DNA of 64,000 nt from Pseudoalteromonas galatheae (GCF_005886105.2 NZ_PNCO02000001.1:3427501-3491500); one strand, 5' to 3'. Shown: positions 9,778 to 19,751, counted from the first letter of the stretch. The notes: generated by a model from the sequence alone, not told the origin. Made by a program: numbers and translations.

Positions 9778-9944
9778 TTGTTTGTCCTTATTGTTATTTA
9801 TCCTTATAACCTATATGAGGCTGTGAGTATGACAAAGTGTTAAATTTTCAACTTGTTATTTGCGACTAAGGCCAACGCAAATGGTACTAATTTAGTATTT
9901 TTAGCGATACACTAATCCCAATAATAAAAGAGAAAGACAGCGCT

Positions 9945-12497
9945 GTGTTGAAGTTAGAAGAATACTATCAGGACGTGATCTTGCTCGCCGAAGGCGGAAT
10001 GAGCAAAGTGTACCTTGCTACCGACAAAAAATTAGGCCGCCGAGTAGCGGTAAAGGTGATATCACTAACTCAGCACACGCAATCAGATGCACTCAACGAA
10101 GCCCGCCTGTTAGCGCGTTTTAACCATCCAAACATAGTACAAATTTATGATGTATTTGAAAGCGCTGGCCAAATGGCTTTGGAAATGGAATATGTGCAAG
10201 GTGCAACTTTACAGCACTACACAAAAACACACGTATTAACTACCGAGCAAAAAGTCGAGCTGCTAAGTCATATAGCCGATGGGCTGGCCTCAGCTCATGG
10301 CCAGAACATTCTTCATTTAGACTTAAAACCTGGCAATATACTGGTTAATGAACAGAGCGTAGCCAAAATTGCCGACTTTGGTATTTCACAATTAGAAGAC
10401 AACCAAGCCTCTCGTCCACATACCAGTTACGGTAGTCTCACAGCAATGTCACCAGAGCAGCTTCGTGATGAAACGCTAGACAGTCGCAGTGACTTATTCT
10501 CATTTGGACTAATAGCCTATCAACTGTTAGCTGGACATCATCCTTATTTCGAACAAGCTGACGATGGCAGTGACAAATCTATTGCTGAACAGATCAAGTT
10601 CCAGCCGTTAAAAGCCAGTGCTAAACGTATTTTAGATATTCCCCCTGCACTGGCACAGCTCATTGATCGCCTATTGCAATATGACAAAAGCGCTCGTCCA
10701 AGCAGCGCGAATGAAGTCAGTCAGCAGCTAAAGCAAATTTTACAAACCTTTAGCTACGATAACAGCGAAGCGACACTGTCACTTGAACAAATAGAGCTAC
10801 GAGATCGAGCCAAAGAGAAAGCCAAATCACGTAAAAAGCAACTAGGTATTACAGCACTTTTCACCTTTTTAGTTTGCTTAGCCGTTGGTGGATACTGGTA
10901 CTGGCAGGAAACCAAGCCAAAGATCTATATTGCAGCGCTACCGATAGAATTTATTGGACAAGGTGATATACCAAATTCACACAAGCAGATAGTAAAGCAA
11001 ACAGTTGAAGACGCCATCTATCAGTTTCTCATTACAAGTAAAGACTATGAGCCAGTTTCAAAGAAAGAAGTAGAACAAACGCTTGCATCTTTAGGTCCAA
11101 CCGCGAAGCCTTCAGATATTTCTCATTCTTTACAAATAGATAAGTTATTCATTCCGACAGGTGAATGTAATAACTACAGCTGTACCATCCAGCTAGAATT
11201 GATAGGTAAATCAGGGAAAGTAGTTGAGTTTTCAGAGCGGATCACTGTGATAAATACGCAAATTTCTGCAACTTTTATTTCCATCTCTCAAGCATTATCC
11301 AAAGCACTGGATATCACTGATACTTCAGAGCAATTGATGGACGACAATTTTAATAATGCATATTCAACCCTGATAGAACAATTACACCAAGAAAACACTG
11401 TCAATATCAATTTAATTAATCAACTTAGGGAATTCATTAGGACATACCCTAAGCACTTTTCCCTCTACACGACTTATACCAAAGGTAGCCTCAGGCTATA
11501 TAATCGAACTTTAGAGATGAAGATCATAAACGATTTACAAGAAGTATTGGATTCAAGCCCTCGAGAATATAAAGAGACTTTGGACTACCTAGCAAATAGG
11601 ACCTCGCTACTTCTGTTGCTAAACAAGAAAGACGATATTGAGAAACTGCTGAGCGGTTACAAAGGTGACAACAGTAACTCATACGAATTGCTAAACCTAA
11701 AAGGTAGCATATATCAAAAATTAGGCCGCTATGACCAAGCGAAAGCAGCATTTAATAAAGCATATCAGCTCAAACCTACCTTGGTTGTGCTAAGGAATCT
11801 AGTGAAAATACATGCAATATCTGGGAGCTTCTCTGAAGCGCTTCATTTCGCAGATAAAGCATTATCAATAACTCAAAAAGATCATCAGCTCATCAAAATT
11901 ACCGCGGATATTTCACTAATCACAGGTAATCTTAATAGGTCAATTAAACTCTACGAGACGCTAGTAAAATCTGATAGTAATAACGCAAACTATTTAACAA
12001 ACTTAAGCACGGCCTTGAGTTTAATAAAGGAACAAGACTTATCCCTAGATTACGCAACTAAGGCATATAAGATAAATGAGCAAAGAGCTGATATTGTACT
12101 CAACTATGCTGATGCCTTAGCTCTAGCTAACAAAAATGCAGATCTCACCTACATGAAGGTGATAGAACTTTTAGACACCCCAAATAAACCAATTGATAAG
12201 TTAATAAAAGCCCAGGCTCTAGCGCATCTCGGTTATAATATTGAGGCGCTAAAATTGATTCAACTCGTAAAATCAGAAGCTCCAGAGTTATATGAGCTGC
12301 CTTTTGTAAGCGCCCTTATCATGACCTTAATAGGGGATGAGAGTTCAGCAATTATACAAATAGAAGCTAGCTTGGATTCAGGCTGGGCAGTACAGTTTTT
12401 TAATTTGAAGTGGTTTGATCCGTTGTGCGGAATAGTTGAGTTTCAGAATCTGCTGGAGAAGCACAACTATTCAGAGCGCTGTCGCGCTCTGAATTAG
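9945..12497 (+). CDS. Transmembrane Ser/Thr protein kinase with C-terminal TPR repeats
   Basis: The 850-residue protein begins with a Hanks-type kinase domain (about 10-270): glycine loop LAEGGMSKVYLA, Lys37 in VAVKV, Glu52, catalytic HLDLKPGN (Asp126, Asn131) and Asp144 in ADFGIS. All catalytic residues are present, though HLD replaces HRD. One membrane span follows (about 300-320), so the rest should be periplasmic: a domain starting IYIAALPIEFIGQGD, then TPR-like repeats from about 570 to 780. The start is GTG (TTG is the next codon); the ribosome-binding site is weak. It ends 4 bp before the convergent small gene at 12502, and a broken second copy of its C-terminus follows downstream. Confidence 0.85.
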   Translation: MLKLEEYYQDVILLAEGGMSKVYLATDKKLGRRVAVKVISLTQHTQSDALNEARLLARFNHPNIVQIYDVFESAGQMALEMEYVQGATLQHYTKTHVLTTEQKVELLSHIADGLASAHGQNILHLDLKPGNILVNEQSVAKIADFGISQLEDNQASRPHTSYGSLTAMSPEQLRDETLDSRSDLFSFGLIAYQLLAGHHPYFEQADDGSDKSIAEQIKFQPLKASAKRILDIPPALAQLIDRLLQYDKSARPSSANEVSQQLKQILQTFSYDNSEATLSLEQIELRDRAKEKAKSRKKQLGITALFTFLVCLAVGGYWYWQETKPKIYIAALPIEFIGQGDIPNSHKQIVKQTVEDAIYQFLITSKDYEPVSKKEVEQTLASLGPTAKPSDISHSLQIDKLFIPTGECNNYSCTIQLELIGKSGKVVEFSERITVINTQISATFISISQALSKALDITDTSEQLMDDNFNNAYSTLIEQLHQENTVNINLINQLREFIRTYPKHFSLYTTYTKGSLRLYNRTLEMKIINDLQEVLDSSPREYKETLDYLANRTSLLLLLNKKDDIEKLLSGYKGDNSNSYELLNLKGSIYQKLGRYDQAKAAFNKAYQLKPTLVVLRNLVKIHAISGSFSEALHFADKALSITQKDHQLIKITADISLITGNLNRSIKLYETLVKSDSNNANYLTNLSTALSLIKEQDLSLDYATKAYKINEQRADIVLNYADALALANKNADLTYMKVIELLDTPNKPIDKLIKAQALAHLGYNIEALKLIQLVKSEAPELYELPFVSALIMTLIGDESSAIIQIEASLDSGWAVQFFNLKWFDPLCGIVEFQNLLEKHNYSERCRALN

Positions 12498-12501
12498 AGC
12501 T

Positions 12502-13023
12502 TTAGTTTGGCTCTGTATCTTCGATAACAATCGTTGGATCTTGAGAGAAATAGCGCATTTGTGAATCATTCTTATGCTTTGCTATGAGTCGATAAGCAAC
12601 CTTAAAGTTATTGTTAGACTGCAAAGGGATTGCAAACCCAGAGTCTAGGTGACCCGCCATTTCCTGAGCAGCACCCTCTAGAATCGTTTTAGACGATTCA
12701 ATGCTACTGATACTTACAATCATACTACGACCATCGTTAGCAACAATGCTGCTCACTTGATAGTTAAAGTTGTCTTGTGCATTAACAAATAGCGTACCGT
12801 TATCACCGAATTGCCAACCGCTATCAAAGCTTCCAGAGTCAAGTTCATAATATAAGTTAACCGACTTTCCTGATAACTCAGAAATGTCTATAACAACTTC
12901 TTCTACATCCTCGTGTTGAAGGTTAGTGATTTTCCAAGGGGCAGTTTTCGCCGCCTCTTCAGAGTGTTCTACAGGTGGTAAAAAACCAGGAGTAACTATA
13001 TAACTGAGCGACTGTTGTGTCAT
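12502..13023 (-). CDS. Uncharacterised beta-rich protein, paralogue A
   Basis: I start at the ATG at 13023-13021 (MTQQSLSYIVTPGF) because a GAAGGAT site precedes it and the paralogue at 14237 starts the same way; an upstream frame would add 17 residues. The 173-residue product has no signal peptide or membrane span. Shared motifs with paralogue B are YTVTP or YIVTP, GWxFxxNGT, xAQDNFNY and MRYFSQDPxIVI near the end. It is convergent with the kinase gene, 4 bp apart. I do not recognise a function. It may belong to the family some databases call DP-EP, which I could not check. Confidence 0.7.
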   Translation of the reverse strand: MTQQSLSYIVTPGFLPPVEHSEEAAKTAPWKITNLQHEDVEEVVIDISELSGKSVNLYYELDSGSFDSGWQFGDNGTLFVNAQDNFNYQVSSIVANDGRSMIVSISSIESSKTILEGAAQEMAGHLDSGFAIPLQSNNNFKVAYRLIAKHKNDSQMRYFSQDPTIVIEDTEPN

Positions 13024-13200
13024 CTTTAATATCCTTCGTTTGTTTGCAGAGCTATTCGCACTTAATATAAGCACATCAGCTGCACCAATACCATTACAAT
13101 AGGTTACAGCAAGCGAAGCGACTACAGTGATTCACCAAAACCGAAACCATAATCAGCAGGCTCAACTCGATGAGAAGTACTATAAAGTCATCCGCAATGC

Positions 13201-13779
13201 AGCCTCGCTCAATATGAAGCAAACAAACTCTACTAAGCTCTAGTTAAGCGCTCATATACAAGTACGGCTAACTCTAATAATTATGCCATTGTATTGATGC
13301 TCTTAGGTGATTTAGAACGGGCACTAGAGTTTGCTGAACGAGCCTCTCAGTTGGCGCCCAGCAATGTAGAAATCTTACTTAACTACGCAGACATTTACTC
13401 ACAAATGGGTGAGAAGGTGAAAGCCAGTGAAGTGTATCAGCAAATTTTAGCCAGTGCTCCAGCAAGCCAAGTTGAAGTCGTACGCATTCAAACTTTGGCA
13501 CACCTAGGTCGGAACCAAGAGGCATTAATAGCAATTGATGAATATTTGGCTGAGTATCTCGATTAAGCTGAAGCTTTTTACGTAAAATCGTTAATTCAAA
13601 CACTGATAGAAGAAAAGTATTCCGCGATGGCTTCACTGAAAAAAAGCATTGATTTAGGCTGGAGCCCGACTTTTTATCGCCTGTCATGGTTCAGGACATT
13701 ATGCCACTCGCCATCACTTGAATTAAGAATTGGCATAGAACATTTTACCTATCTGTGCCAAGTGCAAATTACGAATTAG
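13201..13779 (+). pseudogene. Remnant of a second TPR-kinase C-terminus
   Basis: Reading in the frame of 13294 gives sequence that aligns with the last ~190 residues of the kinase at 9945: KLY-stop-ALVK against KLYETLVK, ILLNYADIYS against IVLNYADALA, QTLAHLGRNQEALI against QALAHLGYNIEALK, and SIDLGW with LSWFRTLC against SLDSGW with LKWFDPLC. There are in-frame stops at 13234 and 13564, and no kinase domain or start remains. It ends overlapping the stop of the convergent gene at 13776, exactly as the intact kinase abuts paralogue A. So it is the dead half of a duplicated module. Confidence 0.8.
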
Positions 13780-14237
13780 GCTGGAATATCTGGGTTGTCA
13801 ATTATCACCCTTGGATCTTGAGAAAAATAGCGCACGGCACCATTTGCAGAATTATTTTGAGCAACAAGTCTGAACTCAATATTTGAGCTGTTATTCCTCA
13901 CTAGTGTAACAACCCTCGCGCCGGGGTTAGCTGAAAGCCCTTTGAGATCATTTTCACTTAGCGTATTCGCAACATTCAATGCCTCAATCTTCACCTCAAC
14001 TGTTAACTCATCTTTTAATGTGCTTGTAAGGTTATAATTGAAGTTATCTTGCGCCTCGATAAAGTAAGTACCGTTTTCAGCAAAGCTCCAGCCAGCTTCA
14101 TCGGTAACGAGCTTATAGGTTAGAACAGCGCTTTCACCCTGAGCTAATTTAAGTTTAACTGGCTTATCATCATATATCCAGTTGCCCTCAGCTTTTGGGG
14201 TCACCGTGTATTCGAGCAAATAAGTAGGTGTACTCAT
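13776..14237 (-). CDS. Uncharacterised beta-rich protein, paralogue B
   Basis: The 153-residue product (MSTPTYLLEYTVTPKAEG) is paralogous to the 12502 gene, with matching GWSFAENGTYFIEAQDNFNY and VRYFSQDPRVII. The leader sequences also match: both have ATCCTTC, TTTGTTTG and AGAGCTAT in the same order upstream of the start (seen on the plus strand). No signal peptide, no membrane span. Unlike paralogue A its partner kinase is a pseudogene, yet this frame stays open, which suggests an independent role or recent decay of the partner. Function unknown. Confidence 0.7.
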   Translation of the reverse strand: MSTPTYLLEYTVTPKAEGNWIYDDKPVKLKLAQGESAVLTYKLVTDEAGWSFAENGTYFIEAQDNFNYNLTSTLKDELTVEVKIEALNVANTLSENDLKGLSANPGARVVTLVRNNSSNIEFRLVAQNNSANGAVRYFSQDPRVIIDNPDIPA

Positions 14238-14379
14238 TATTTTATCCTTCCTTTGTTTGTAGAGCTATCCGCATCCATTTAAGCACATGAATAGCAGTAA
14301 TACTATTGCTGTAGATTACAGCTTATAGGCATAAGCTCACTATAACTGCATATAGATAATTAACTCGCGATGAATATAG

Positions 14380-14409
14380 AACAAGGGCTACCATCGGCAA
14401 GCCCTTGTT
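14380..14409 (-). terminator. Hairpin downstream of the AsmA-family gene
   Basis: Ten-base perfect arms (AACAAGGGCT and AGCCCTTGTT) enclose a 10-nt loop, followed on the minus strand by TCTATATT, a weak T-rich tail. It lies about 57 bp past the stop codon. Confidence 0.55.
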
Positions 14410-14466
14410 AAGCTGAAATTGATTTAAAACAAGCAGATGAGCTGTTTATTGAAGCGTCATAAAGAT

Positions 14467-16410
14467 CTATCCACCAAACAAACCTTTAAGTTTGTCTTTT
14501 ACCTTATCCTTAACCTTGTCTTTGGCTTTGTCTTTTGCCGCTTCTTTTAGGTCTAGGCTAGTTTCAACTTTGTGGAATGGGCCTTTGATACGCACCGGAA
14601 TTTTAAAACCGGTACTGTCATCGCTACTGGCTTGCCCTTCAATGGTATCAACAATTCCAGTCACCACACGGTAATCAACTAAAGTTTGTGGTAAATTAAC
14701 GGTGCCCTTGCCTGTCACTCGTAGTAACGGGCTTGCCAACGAGAAGTCATCGTTTTGACCTACGCCTTTGGTAAAGACAAAGGTGCCAGTCATGGCTGAG
14801 AAGTCGGTTTTTTGATCCGGGTCGAAATTAGCATTGAGTCCTTGCGATACCGAAGAGAAATCGCCTTTGAGCATCTCTTTGCCCTTACGGATCATCTCAG
14901 CAAGGTTTGCGCCTTTTACGCCACCATCTTTGAACTCAAAACCTAATTTACCATCAAGAGCATTCACAAATTGCTTTTGACTGACACCTTGTGTGTTTAA
15001 CGCCCAATTAAGACTACCTTTACCCAATACTTTGTCAAAACCAATGGCATCGGTCAGTAGTGGCTCAGCGTTAATTGCCGTTAATGCAAAGTCAGTACTG
15101 ATGGCATAAGGTTTTGCTGCTGCATTTACAACGACCTTACCTTTACCCTGGCCTTCATAGGCTTGGAACTTATCTAGGCTCAGTGTCGCCTTACCTGAGT
15201 TAAGTACTAAGCTGATTTGGTTTTCGCCAAGCTTAATTTCTCTCGCACGTAGCCCTGTTGAGGTGATCTTCACATTCGCATTGAGGCTATTAAGTGCTGA
15301 CAAATCAATTGCAGTGTCATCCCACACGATAGGCTGTGCTGGTGCGTCTTCTGGCTCAGGTTGCGTTTGTGGCTTTTCCACAGGCTCTGGCAAATAAGGG
15401 TTAAGATCTAACATGCCAAGGTCAACGCTCGCGGTAATATCAGGCTTACCTGAGAGGGTGACTTTACTTTGACCTTTTATTACCAATTCGTCCAAGGTTG
15501 CCTCTAAGGCATTGAGAGTAAAGACTTGCCCTTGCATCGTCATTTTAGCGTTTAGGCCAAAGTCGTTGAACGCATTTTCTTTGGCTTTTAGGTCAACACC
15601 CTGCCACTTAGCTAGCGCTTTTACCGAGTCGCCAGTCAAGGCTAATTGACCGCGAATGGTTTTACCTTGCTCTGCAATTTCACCTTTATAGTCAAGGTTG
15701 AACAGCGCTGATTTTACTTGTTGTTCAACATTAAAGGTTTCACCTTCGATCGCCTTTGCGGGGTTATCGAGTGTAGTAACTAGGTTAAAAGTTTGACCTT
15801 GAAAAGTCAGCTTACCGTCGACTTCTAATGGTTGGTACAGTGACGATAGCATCACGCTAATGTCTAAATCAGTTACCTGATATTCAGCGCCTGTCACACC
15901 ATCAAGATAAGTCACCGAGCCACCATAAATCGCCACTTCGCCAAGGCTAACATCTAAGCCCTCCGGTAACTGCATATTACCTTTTGAGCTGGTTTGCGCC
16001 GTTGGCGTGTTTTCTGCACTGGTGGGTAGCAACTGCCAATTAGCATTACCTTGTTTGTCAGTTTCTAGGATAATTTTAGGATTATTGATCACAAAGCGCT
16101 CAAGCTTAGCTTCACCAGACAACGCACTTAACCACGGAATATGCACAGCAAGTTGCTCCATGGCGAACATATCTGGGCGACTGCCCGTTGCCATGTTGGC
16201 AAATCGCACTTGGTTTAGCTCAATGTGCAGCGTTGGGAAAATACCGATGTCAGAGTCGCCATCAATCGACAGTTTTCTACCTGTCACTGACTCAACCTGT
16301 GACGTGACTTGGTCAATAATTGCCTGCTTAGGGATTAAAAAAGGGGCTGCGATAACAAGAATAATAATAAGCGCGACAATGGCGCCTACGATTTTAACTA
16401 GCCGGTTCAT
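14467..16410 (-). CDS. AsmA family protein
   Basis: I start at the ATG at 16410-16408 (MNRLVKIVGAIVALIIILVI), which has a GAAGGA site; a longer frame would add 32 residues. The 647-residue protein has one N-terminal membrane anchor (about 5-25) and the AsmA N-terminal region (SVTGRKLSIDGDSDIGIFP, then FANMATGSRPDMFAMEQLAV). The C-terminal AsmA_2 part follows (LDGKLGFEFKDGGVKGANLA; TGKGTVNLPQTLVDYR). The tail is a Lys/Asp repeat (KDKAKDKVKDKVKDKLKGLF). AsmA-like proteins are thought to bridge the periplasm and help move phospholipids; the role here is inferred from the family. Confidence 0.87.
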   Translation of the reverse strand: MNRLVKIVGAIVALIIILVIAAPFLIPKQAIIDQVTSQVESVTGRKLSIDGDSDIGIFPTLHIELNQVRFANMATGSRPDMFAMEQLAVHIPWLSALSGEAKLERFVINNPKIILETDKQGNANWQLLPTSAENTPTAQTSSKGNMQLPEGLDVSLGEVAIYGGSVTYLDGVTGAEYQVTDLDISVMLSSLYQPLEVDGKLTFQGQTFNLVTTLDNPAKAIEGETFNVEQQVKSALFNLDYKGEIAEQGKTIRGQLALTGDSVKALAKWQGVDLKAKENAFNDFGLNAKMTMQGQVFTLNALEATLDELVIKGQSKVTLSGKPDITASVDLGMLDLNPYLPEPVEKPQTQPEPEDAPAQPIVWDDTAIDLSALNSLNANVKITSTGLRAREIKLGENQISLVLNSGKATLSLDKFQAYEGQGKGKVVVNAAAKPYAISTDFALTAINAEPLLTDAIGFDKVLGKGSLNWALNTQGVSQKQFVNALDGKLGFEFKDGGVKGANLAEMIRKGKEMLKGDFSSVSQGLNANFDPDQKTDFSAMTGTFVFTKGVGQNDDFSLASPLLRVTGKGTVNLPQTLVDYRVVTGIVDTIEGQASSDDSTGFKIPVRIKGPFHKVETSLDLKEAAKDKAKDKVKDKVKDKLKGLFGG

Positions 16411-16609
16411 TGCTTTTCCTTCGTAAGGCTTGGTTCTCTTTATGATAACGGCTGTAATCGAATATACCATGAATAAAGGCAAATAATTTGTACCGAGCGA
16501 TTGCAACCTTTTGACTAATCGGTATGATCCTCGCCCTTGCCAGTTTTTAGCGTCATTAGCTATATTTTACTGGTTGGTTTATTAATCAAACTTGGAGTAT
16601 CTAACCCGC

Positions 16610-17776
16610 ATGAAGAAACTGCTCATATCACCGTCAAACATGGCCTTGGGCGAACAAGAAAGTCAGATTTATCAAAATATCCTCAAACAGGCCACGGAGA
16701 TCAGCCTTAATCTGATGGCGGTTAAGGTGGAAAATCACCCTGAAGATTTTCTTGGTTGGTGTTATGAACTGCTTGATGTGGCGAAAAATCGTATCAATTT
16801 TGATTTACTGGATGACCATCAATTACCCACAGTGAAAAAGCTACAAGATCTGCTCATCGCAGCGATTAGCTATTTACAACTCAAGACGTTGCGCATTGCG
16901 CCTTGGCCTATGGTGACTGCATTTATTACCAGTCACAAAGAAGTGATTGCACTAGATGAGCAATTAAAACTGATTGAATACCTTAAACCAATGCGCAGCA
17001 CTCCACTTAAAGACATGATCAAAGAAGATCGTCTCGCCTTTAGCGGTAAGCATGCTGCAAATTTAGATACCAGCGTGTATCAGTTTGACGTGGAGTGGTT
17101 TGCCTCCACCAAAAGTGCAAAAGGCTTTCACCAGTTATTAGACGACCTTCCGGGTGCTTTTGATGAAGCGCTAGCCGCAATCCCGGCAGAAGGTGACGTA
17201 ACGCTCGAACATTACCAGTCATTTATGGTGGGGTATTTAAGTGCCTTTTCTGGCAGCGAGGAAAAGCCAACGCTTGCACCAGCCACTCGCCTATTAGCAA
17301 TGCGTCGCCCAGATGTGTTCACACCAATAACCTCGAGCAAGCTTGACGCTTTATGCCAAGCGCTTGGTGTTGCTAAGCTAAACAATCGCGATTTTGAGCG
17401 TTACTGGACCGATGTCGTCAGCACCATTAAAGCAATGCCATGGTATACGATGGCTGCACCTGTTGATGAATTTGAAACACAACTTGCTGAAATTAAAGCG
17501 CTGCTACCATGCCTTTTTTATTACGCGGATAAAGACACCGCCACTAACTCCAATTACTTTAAGCTACTGCATAAGCCTAAGCGCACCGGCACCAGTGGTG
17601 GCAAAAAGACCGTACGCCGCGGTAAAGAATCTGCAGAAGTGTTAGTCGACCGAGCCCTTGCGGATGAGTCTATTCCAGAGCATATTCGCGCCAAACGTGA
17701 CTCTATAGTCGCTGAAGTAGAAAAAGGCCGCAGTGTTGATGAAACCATCAGCCTAATGCGCACCATCTTTGGATAA
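16610..17776 (+). CDS. Conserved protein of unknown function
   Basis: From the ATG at 16610 (MKKLLISPSNMALGEQESQ) the product has 388 residues; a TTG six codons upstream is also open, but GGAG at 16594 lies between the two. It is mostly helical with no signal peptide or membrane span. The last ~70 residues are rich in basic residues (KPKRTGTSGGKKTVRRGKES) and end in a charged helix. A stretch ATRLLAMRRPDVFTPITSSK followed by a YWTDV segment might hint at a nucleic-acid-related domain, but I do not recognise the family. It is divergent from the AsmA gene. Confidence 0.6.
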   Translation: MKKLLISPSNMALGEQESQIYQNILKQATEISLNLMAVKVENHPEDFLGWCYELLDVAKNRINFDLLDDHQLPTVKKLQDLLIAAISYLQLKTLRIAPWPMVTAFITSHKEVIALDEQLKLIEYLKPMRSTPLKDMIKEDRLAFSGKHAANLDTSVYQFDVEWFASTKSAKGFHQLLDDLPGAFDEALAAIPAEGDVTLEHYQSFMVGYLSAFSGSEEKPTLAPATRLLAMRRPDVFTPITSSKLDALCQALGVAKLNNRDFERYWTDVVSTIKAMPWYTMAAPVDEFETQLAEIKALLPCLFYYADKDTATNSNYFKLLHKPKRTGTSGGKKTVRRGKESAEVLVDRALADESIPEHIRAKRDSIVAEVEKGRSVDETISLMRTIFG

Positions 17777-17808
17777 CTAACCTAAACTTCAATAACGGCT
17801 AGCGCAAT

Positions 17809-17841
17809 CCATAGCTTGCATTAATACTGTGCAAGCTATGG
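17809..17841. repeat. Long perfect hairpin after 17776
   Basis: Twelve-base arms CCATAGCTTGCA and TGCAAGCTATGG enclose a 9-nt loop, 32 bp after the stop codon of the preceding gene. There is no T-run on either side, so it is not a classical terminator; it could be an mRNA 3'-end stabiliser or a protein-binding palindrome. Confidence 0.5.
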
Positions 17842-18045
17842 TACTTTGCACCAGCCATGTGCAACATTTATGCAAATCACTCTGCCCTACTTTCGAAACA
17901 CAGAAATTAAATTCCAATATTTTTAATAACATAAAATAAATTCTCCGCCATTTCCTGACATTGGCCTCCCCCTTGCACTTACTCTTTGCAAAAAATGCAA
18001 TGACAACAACTGAATAATAACTCTGCGTTCAATGGGGAAAACAGA

Positions 18046-18717
18046 ATGAAAAACAAACCTTTACTTATGCTGCTCAGCGGCCTGACTGCGTGCTTTTGTG
18101 TCTCTGTTCAGGCGGAAGTGACAGCGAATATTGCGGCAAGCTCAAATTATTACTGGCGTGGTATCACCCAGACTGATGATGGCGCAGCAGTGTCTGGCGG
18201 CTTGGATTATAGCAATGAGTCGGGGTTTTATGCGGGCACTTGGGTCTCTAACATCGACTTTGGCGACTCAGCCAGTTACGAAATGGATCTGTATGCGGGT
18301 TACGCTGGCGAAATCAAGGGCATGAGTTTTGATTTCGGTTATATCCACTACGCCTATCCCGATGCCAGTGGAGATATTGATTTTGGCGAGATTTACGCCG
18401 CGCTTGGCTGGCAATACTTTACTTTTAAACTCAGCCACCTAGCCACAGCACAAAGCGACTCAAGCACAGAAGAAGACATGCTATATGCCGAAGTGTCGGC
18501 CAGCTTCCCCATTTTTAAAGACAGTGAATTAACTCTACATATTGGTCGCTCCAGCGGAGACACAGTGCTTGAGTGGACAGGAGAAGACGACGCTTATATG
18601 GATTACGGCATGAGCTTATCTACGCAAGGCTTTACCTTTGGATTAGTAAAAACCGACCTAGACAGTAGCGACGATATAAAAGCATACGTAAGTTATGGAT
18701 TAGATTTTAATCTGTGA
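18046..18717 (+). CDS. TorF family putative porin
   Basis: The 223-residue protein has a signal peptide (cleavage after VQA, residue 23) and then the family opening VTANIAASSNYYWRGITQ. The rest is a run of amphipathic beta strands with aromatic ends and a C-terminal aromatic/hydrophobic strand (ISYGLDFNL-like ending). This matches the TorF/CHP02001 family, outer-membrane beta-barrels with a YWRG motif common in Shewanella, Vibrio and Pseudoalteromonas. Function is not established; a porin role is assumed. A strong terminator follows. Confidence 0.83.
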   Translation: MKNKPLLMLLSGLTACFCVSVQAEVTANIAASSNYYWRGITQTDDGAAVSGGLDYSNESGFYAGTWVSNIDFGDSASYEMDLYAGYAGEIKGMSFDFGYIHYAYPDASGDIDFGEIYAALGWQYFTFKLSHLATAQSDSSTEEDMLYAEVSASFPIFKDSELTLHIGRSSGDTVLEWTGEDDAYMDYGMSLSTQGFTFGLVKTDLDSSDDIKAYVSYGLDFNL

Positions 18718-18780
18718 TGACCAAAGGTGAGCGGTCCTGTGACAGCCGCATCACCTTATTTTTTACTTGCTGCAACACGT

Positions 18781-18801
18781 AGGGCCGAAAGGCCCTTTTT
18801 T
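18781..18801 (+). terminator. Intrinsic terminator
   Basis: AGGGCC-GAAA-GGCCCT with a GNRA tetraloop and a six-T tail, 64 bp after the porin gene stop. Confidence 0.9.
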
Positions 18802-18857
18802 GTGGCTAAATCTGTAAGACTGTGCGTAAATTGGCTCCAATCCAAACACATACTGCT

Positions 18858-19751
18858 TTATGGTACGCTATGCCCAGTAGACGCCGTCCAAATGCGATAC
18901 CACTGCTCGCGACTCATGCTAAGTGACTGTGAAGTAAACGCGCTGGCAACTCGGGTGATATTTCCCGTTCCAAGCACAGTGGCGGGTTTTGATGGATGCA
19001 TGGCAAGCCATGCGTATACCACTTGATCAATTTCAGTGCTACCAATCTCTTCACCCACTTGCTGTAGCACCGCTCGCAGGCGTTTGGCTTTTTCGTCTTC
19101 GCTAGAGAATATTCTGCCACCCGCCAGCGGCGACCATAGCATAGGGTTCATGCCTAGTTGTTGGCACTGATCAAGCGTGCCATCGTCAAGCGCTTTCATC
19201 TCATAAGGTGAAAACTCAATTTGGTTGGTCACTAAAGCGAAATCGAGCCTCGATTGCAATAAGGCAAGCTGGCTGGGTGTAAAGTTCGAGACCCCAAAAT
19301 GCAGCACATCACCGTTTTGTTTAAGGGTATTAAACGCATCGGCAACTTCATCAGCATCCATCAGATAATCTGGGCGATGGATCAACAGCACATCTAGCCT
19401 ATCTGTGCCGAAATGCTTTAGTGACTGCTGCGCTTGGGCAATGATATGCGTCTTACTCGAATCATAGTGGTTCGCCTTTCCCGCTAATCCCAAGCTCGGA
19501 AATGCAGGCTTAATGCCACATTTAGTGATGATCCGAATGTGCTCTCGAATACTAGGCTCAAGCGCTAAGGCTTTACCAAACTCCGCCTCACACTGATACT
19601 CACCGTAAATATCAGCATGATCAGTATCGCGTATTCCAAGCTCAATCGCTTGCTTTAAAAAGCGTAAATTTTCTTGCGGCGTAATTTGCCAGTCTAAAAG
19701 CCGCCAAAACCCCAATACTAATGGGTCAAGCACGCGGGTGTTTGAGTTCAT
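18858..19751 (-). CDS. Aldo/keto reductase (YdhF-like)
   Basis: The 297-residue protein is an (alpha/beta)8 NADPH-dependent oxidoreductase. The catalytic tetrad is visible: Asp44 (DTDHADIYG), Tyr49, Lys77 (IITKCGI) and His125 (LLIHRPD). The late motifs [10 protein letters not shown] and [10 protein letters not shown] belong to the YdhF subgroup. Its ATG overlaps the purT stop codon by 4 nt (ATGA), so it is translated in the same operon, although no metabolic link is obvious. The natural substrate cannot be predicted. Confidence 0.87.
   Translation of the reverse strand: MNSNTRVLDPLVLGFWRLLDWQITPQENLRFLKQAIELGIRDTDHADIYGEYQCEAEFGKALALEPSIREHIRIITKCGIKPAFPSLGLAGKANHYDSSKTHIIAQAQQSLKHFGTDRLDVLLIHRPDYLMDADEVADAFNTLKQNGDVLHFGVSNFTPSQLALLQSRLDFALVTNQIEFSPYEMKALDDGTLDQCQQLGMNPMLWSPLAGGRIFSSEDEKAKRLRAVLQQVGEEIGSTEIDQVVYAWLAMHPSKPATVLGTGNITRVASAFTSQSLSMSREQWYRIWTASTGHSVP

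Noticed and set aside
13294..13566. Separate 90-residue TPR gene
   Set aside because: Homology to the kinase C-terminus continues on both sides of this frame across stop codons, so it is part of a pseudogene and not a gene in itself.
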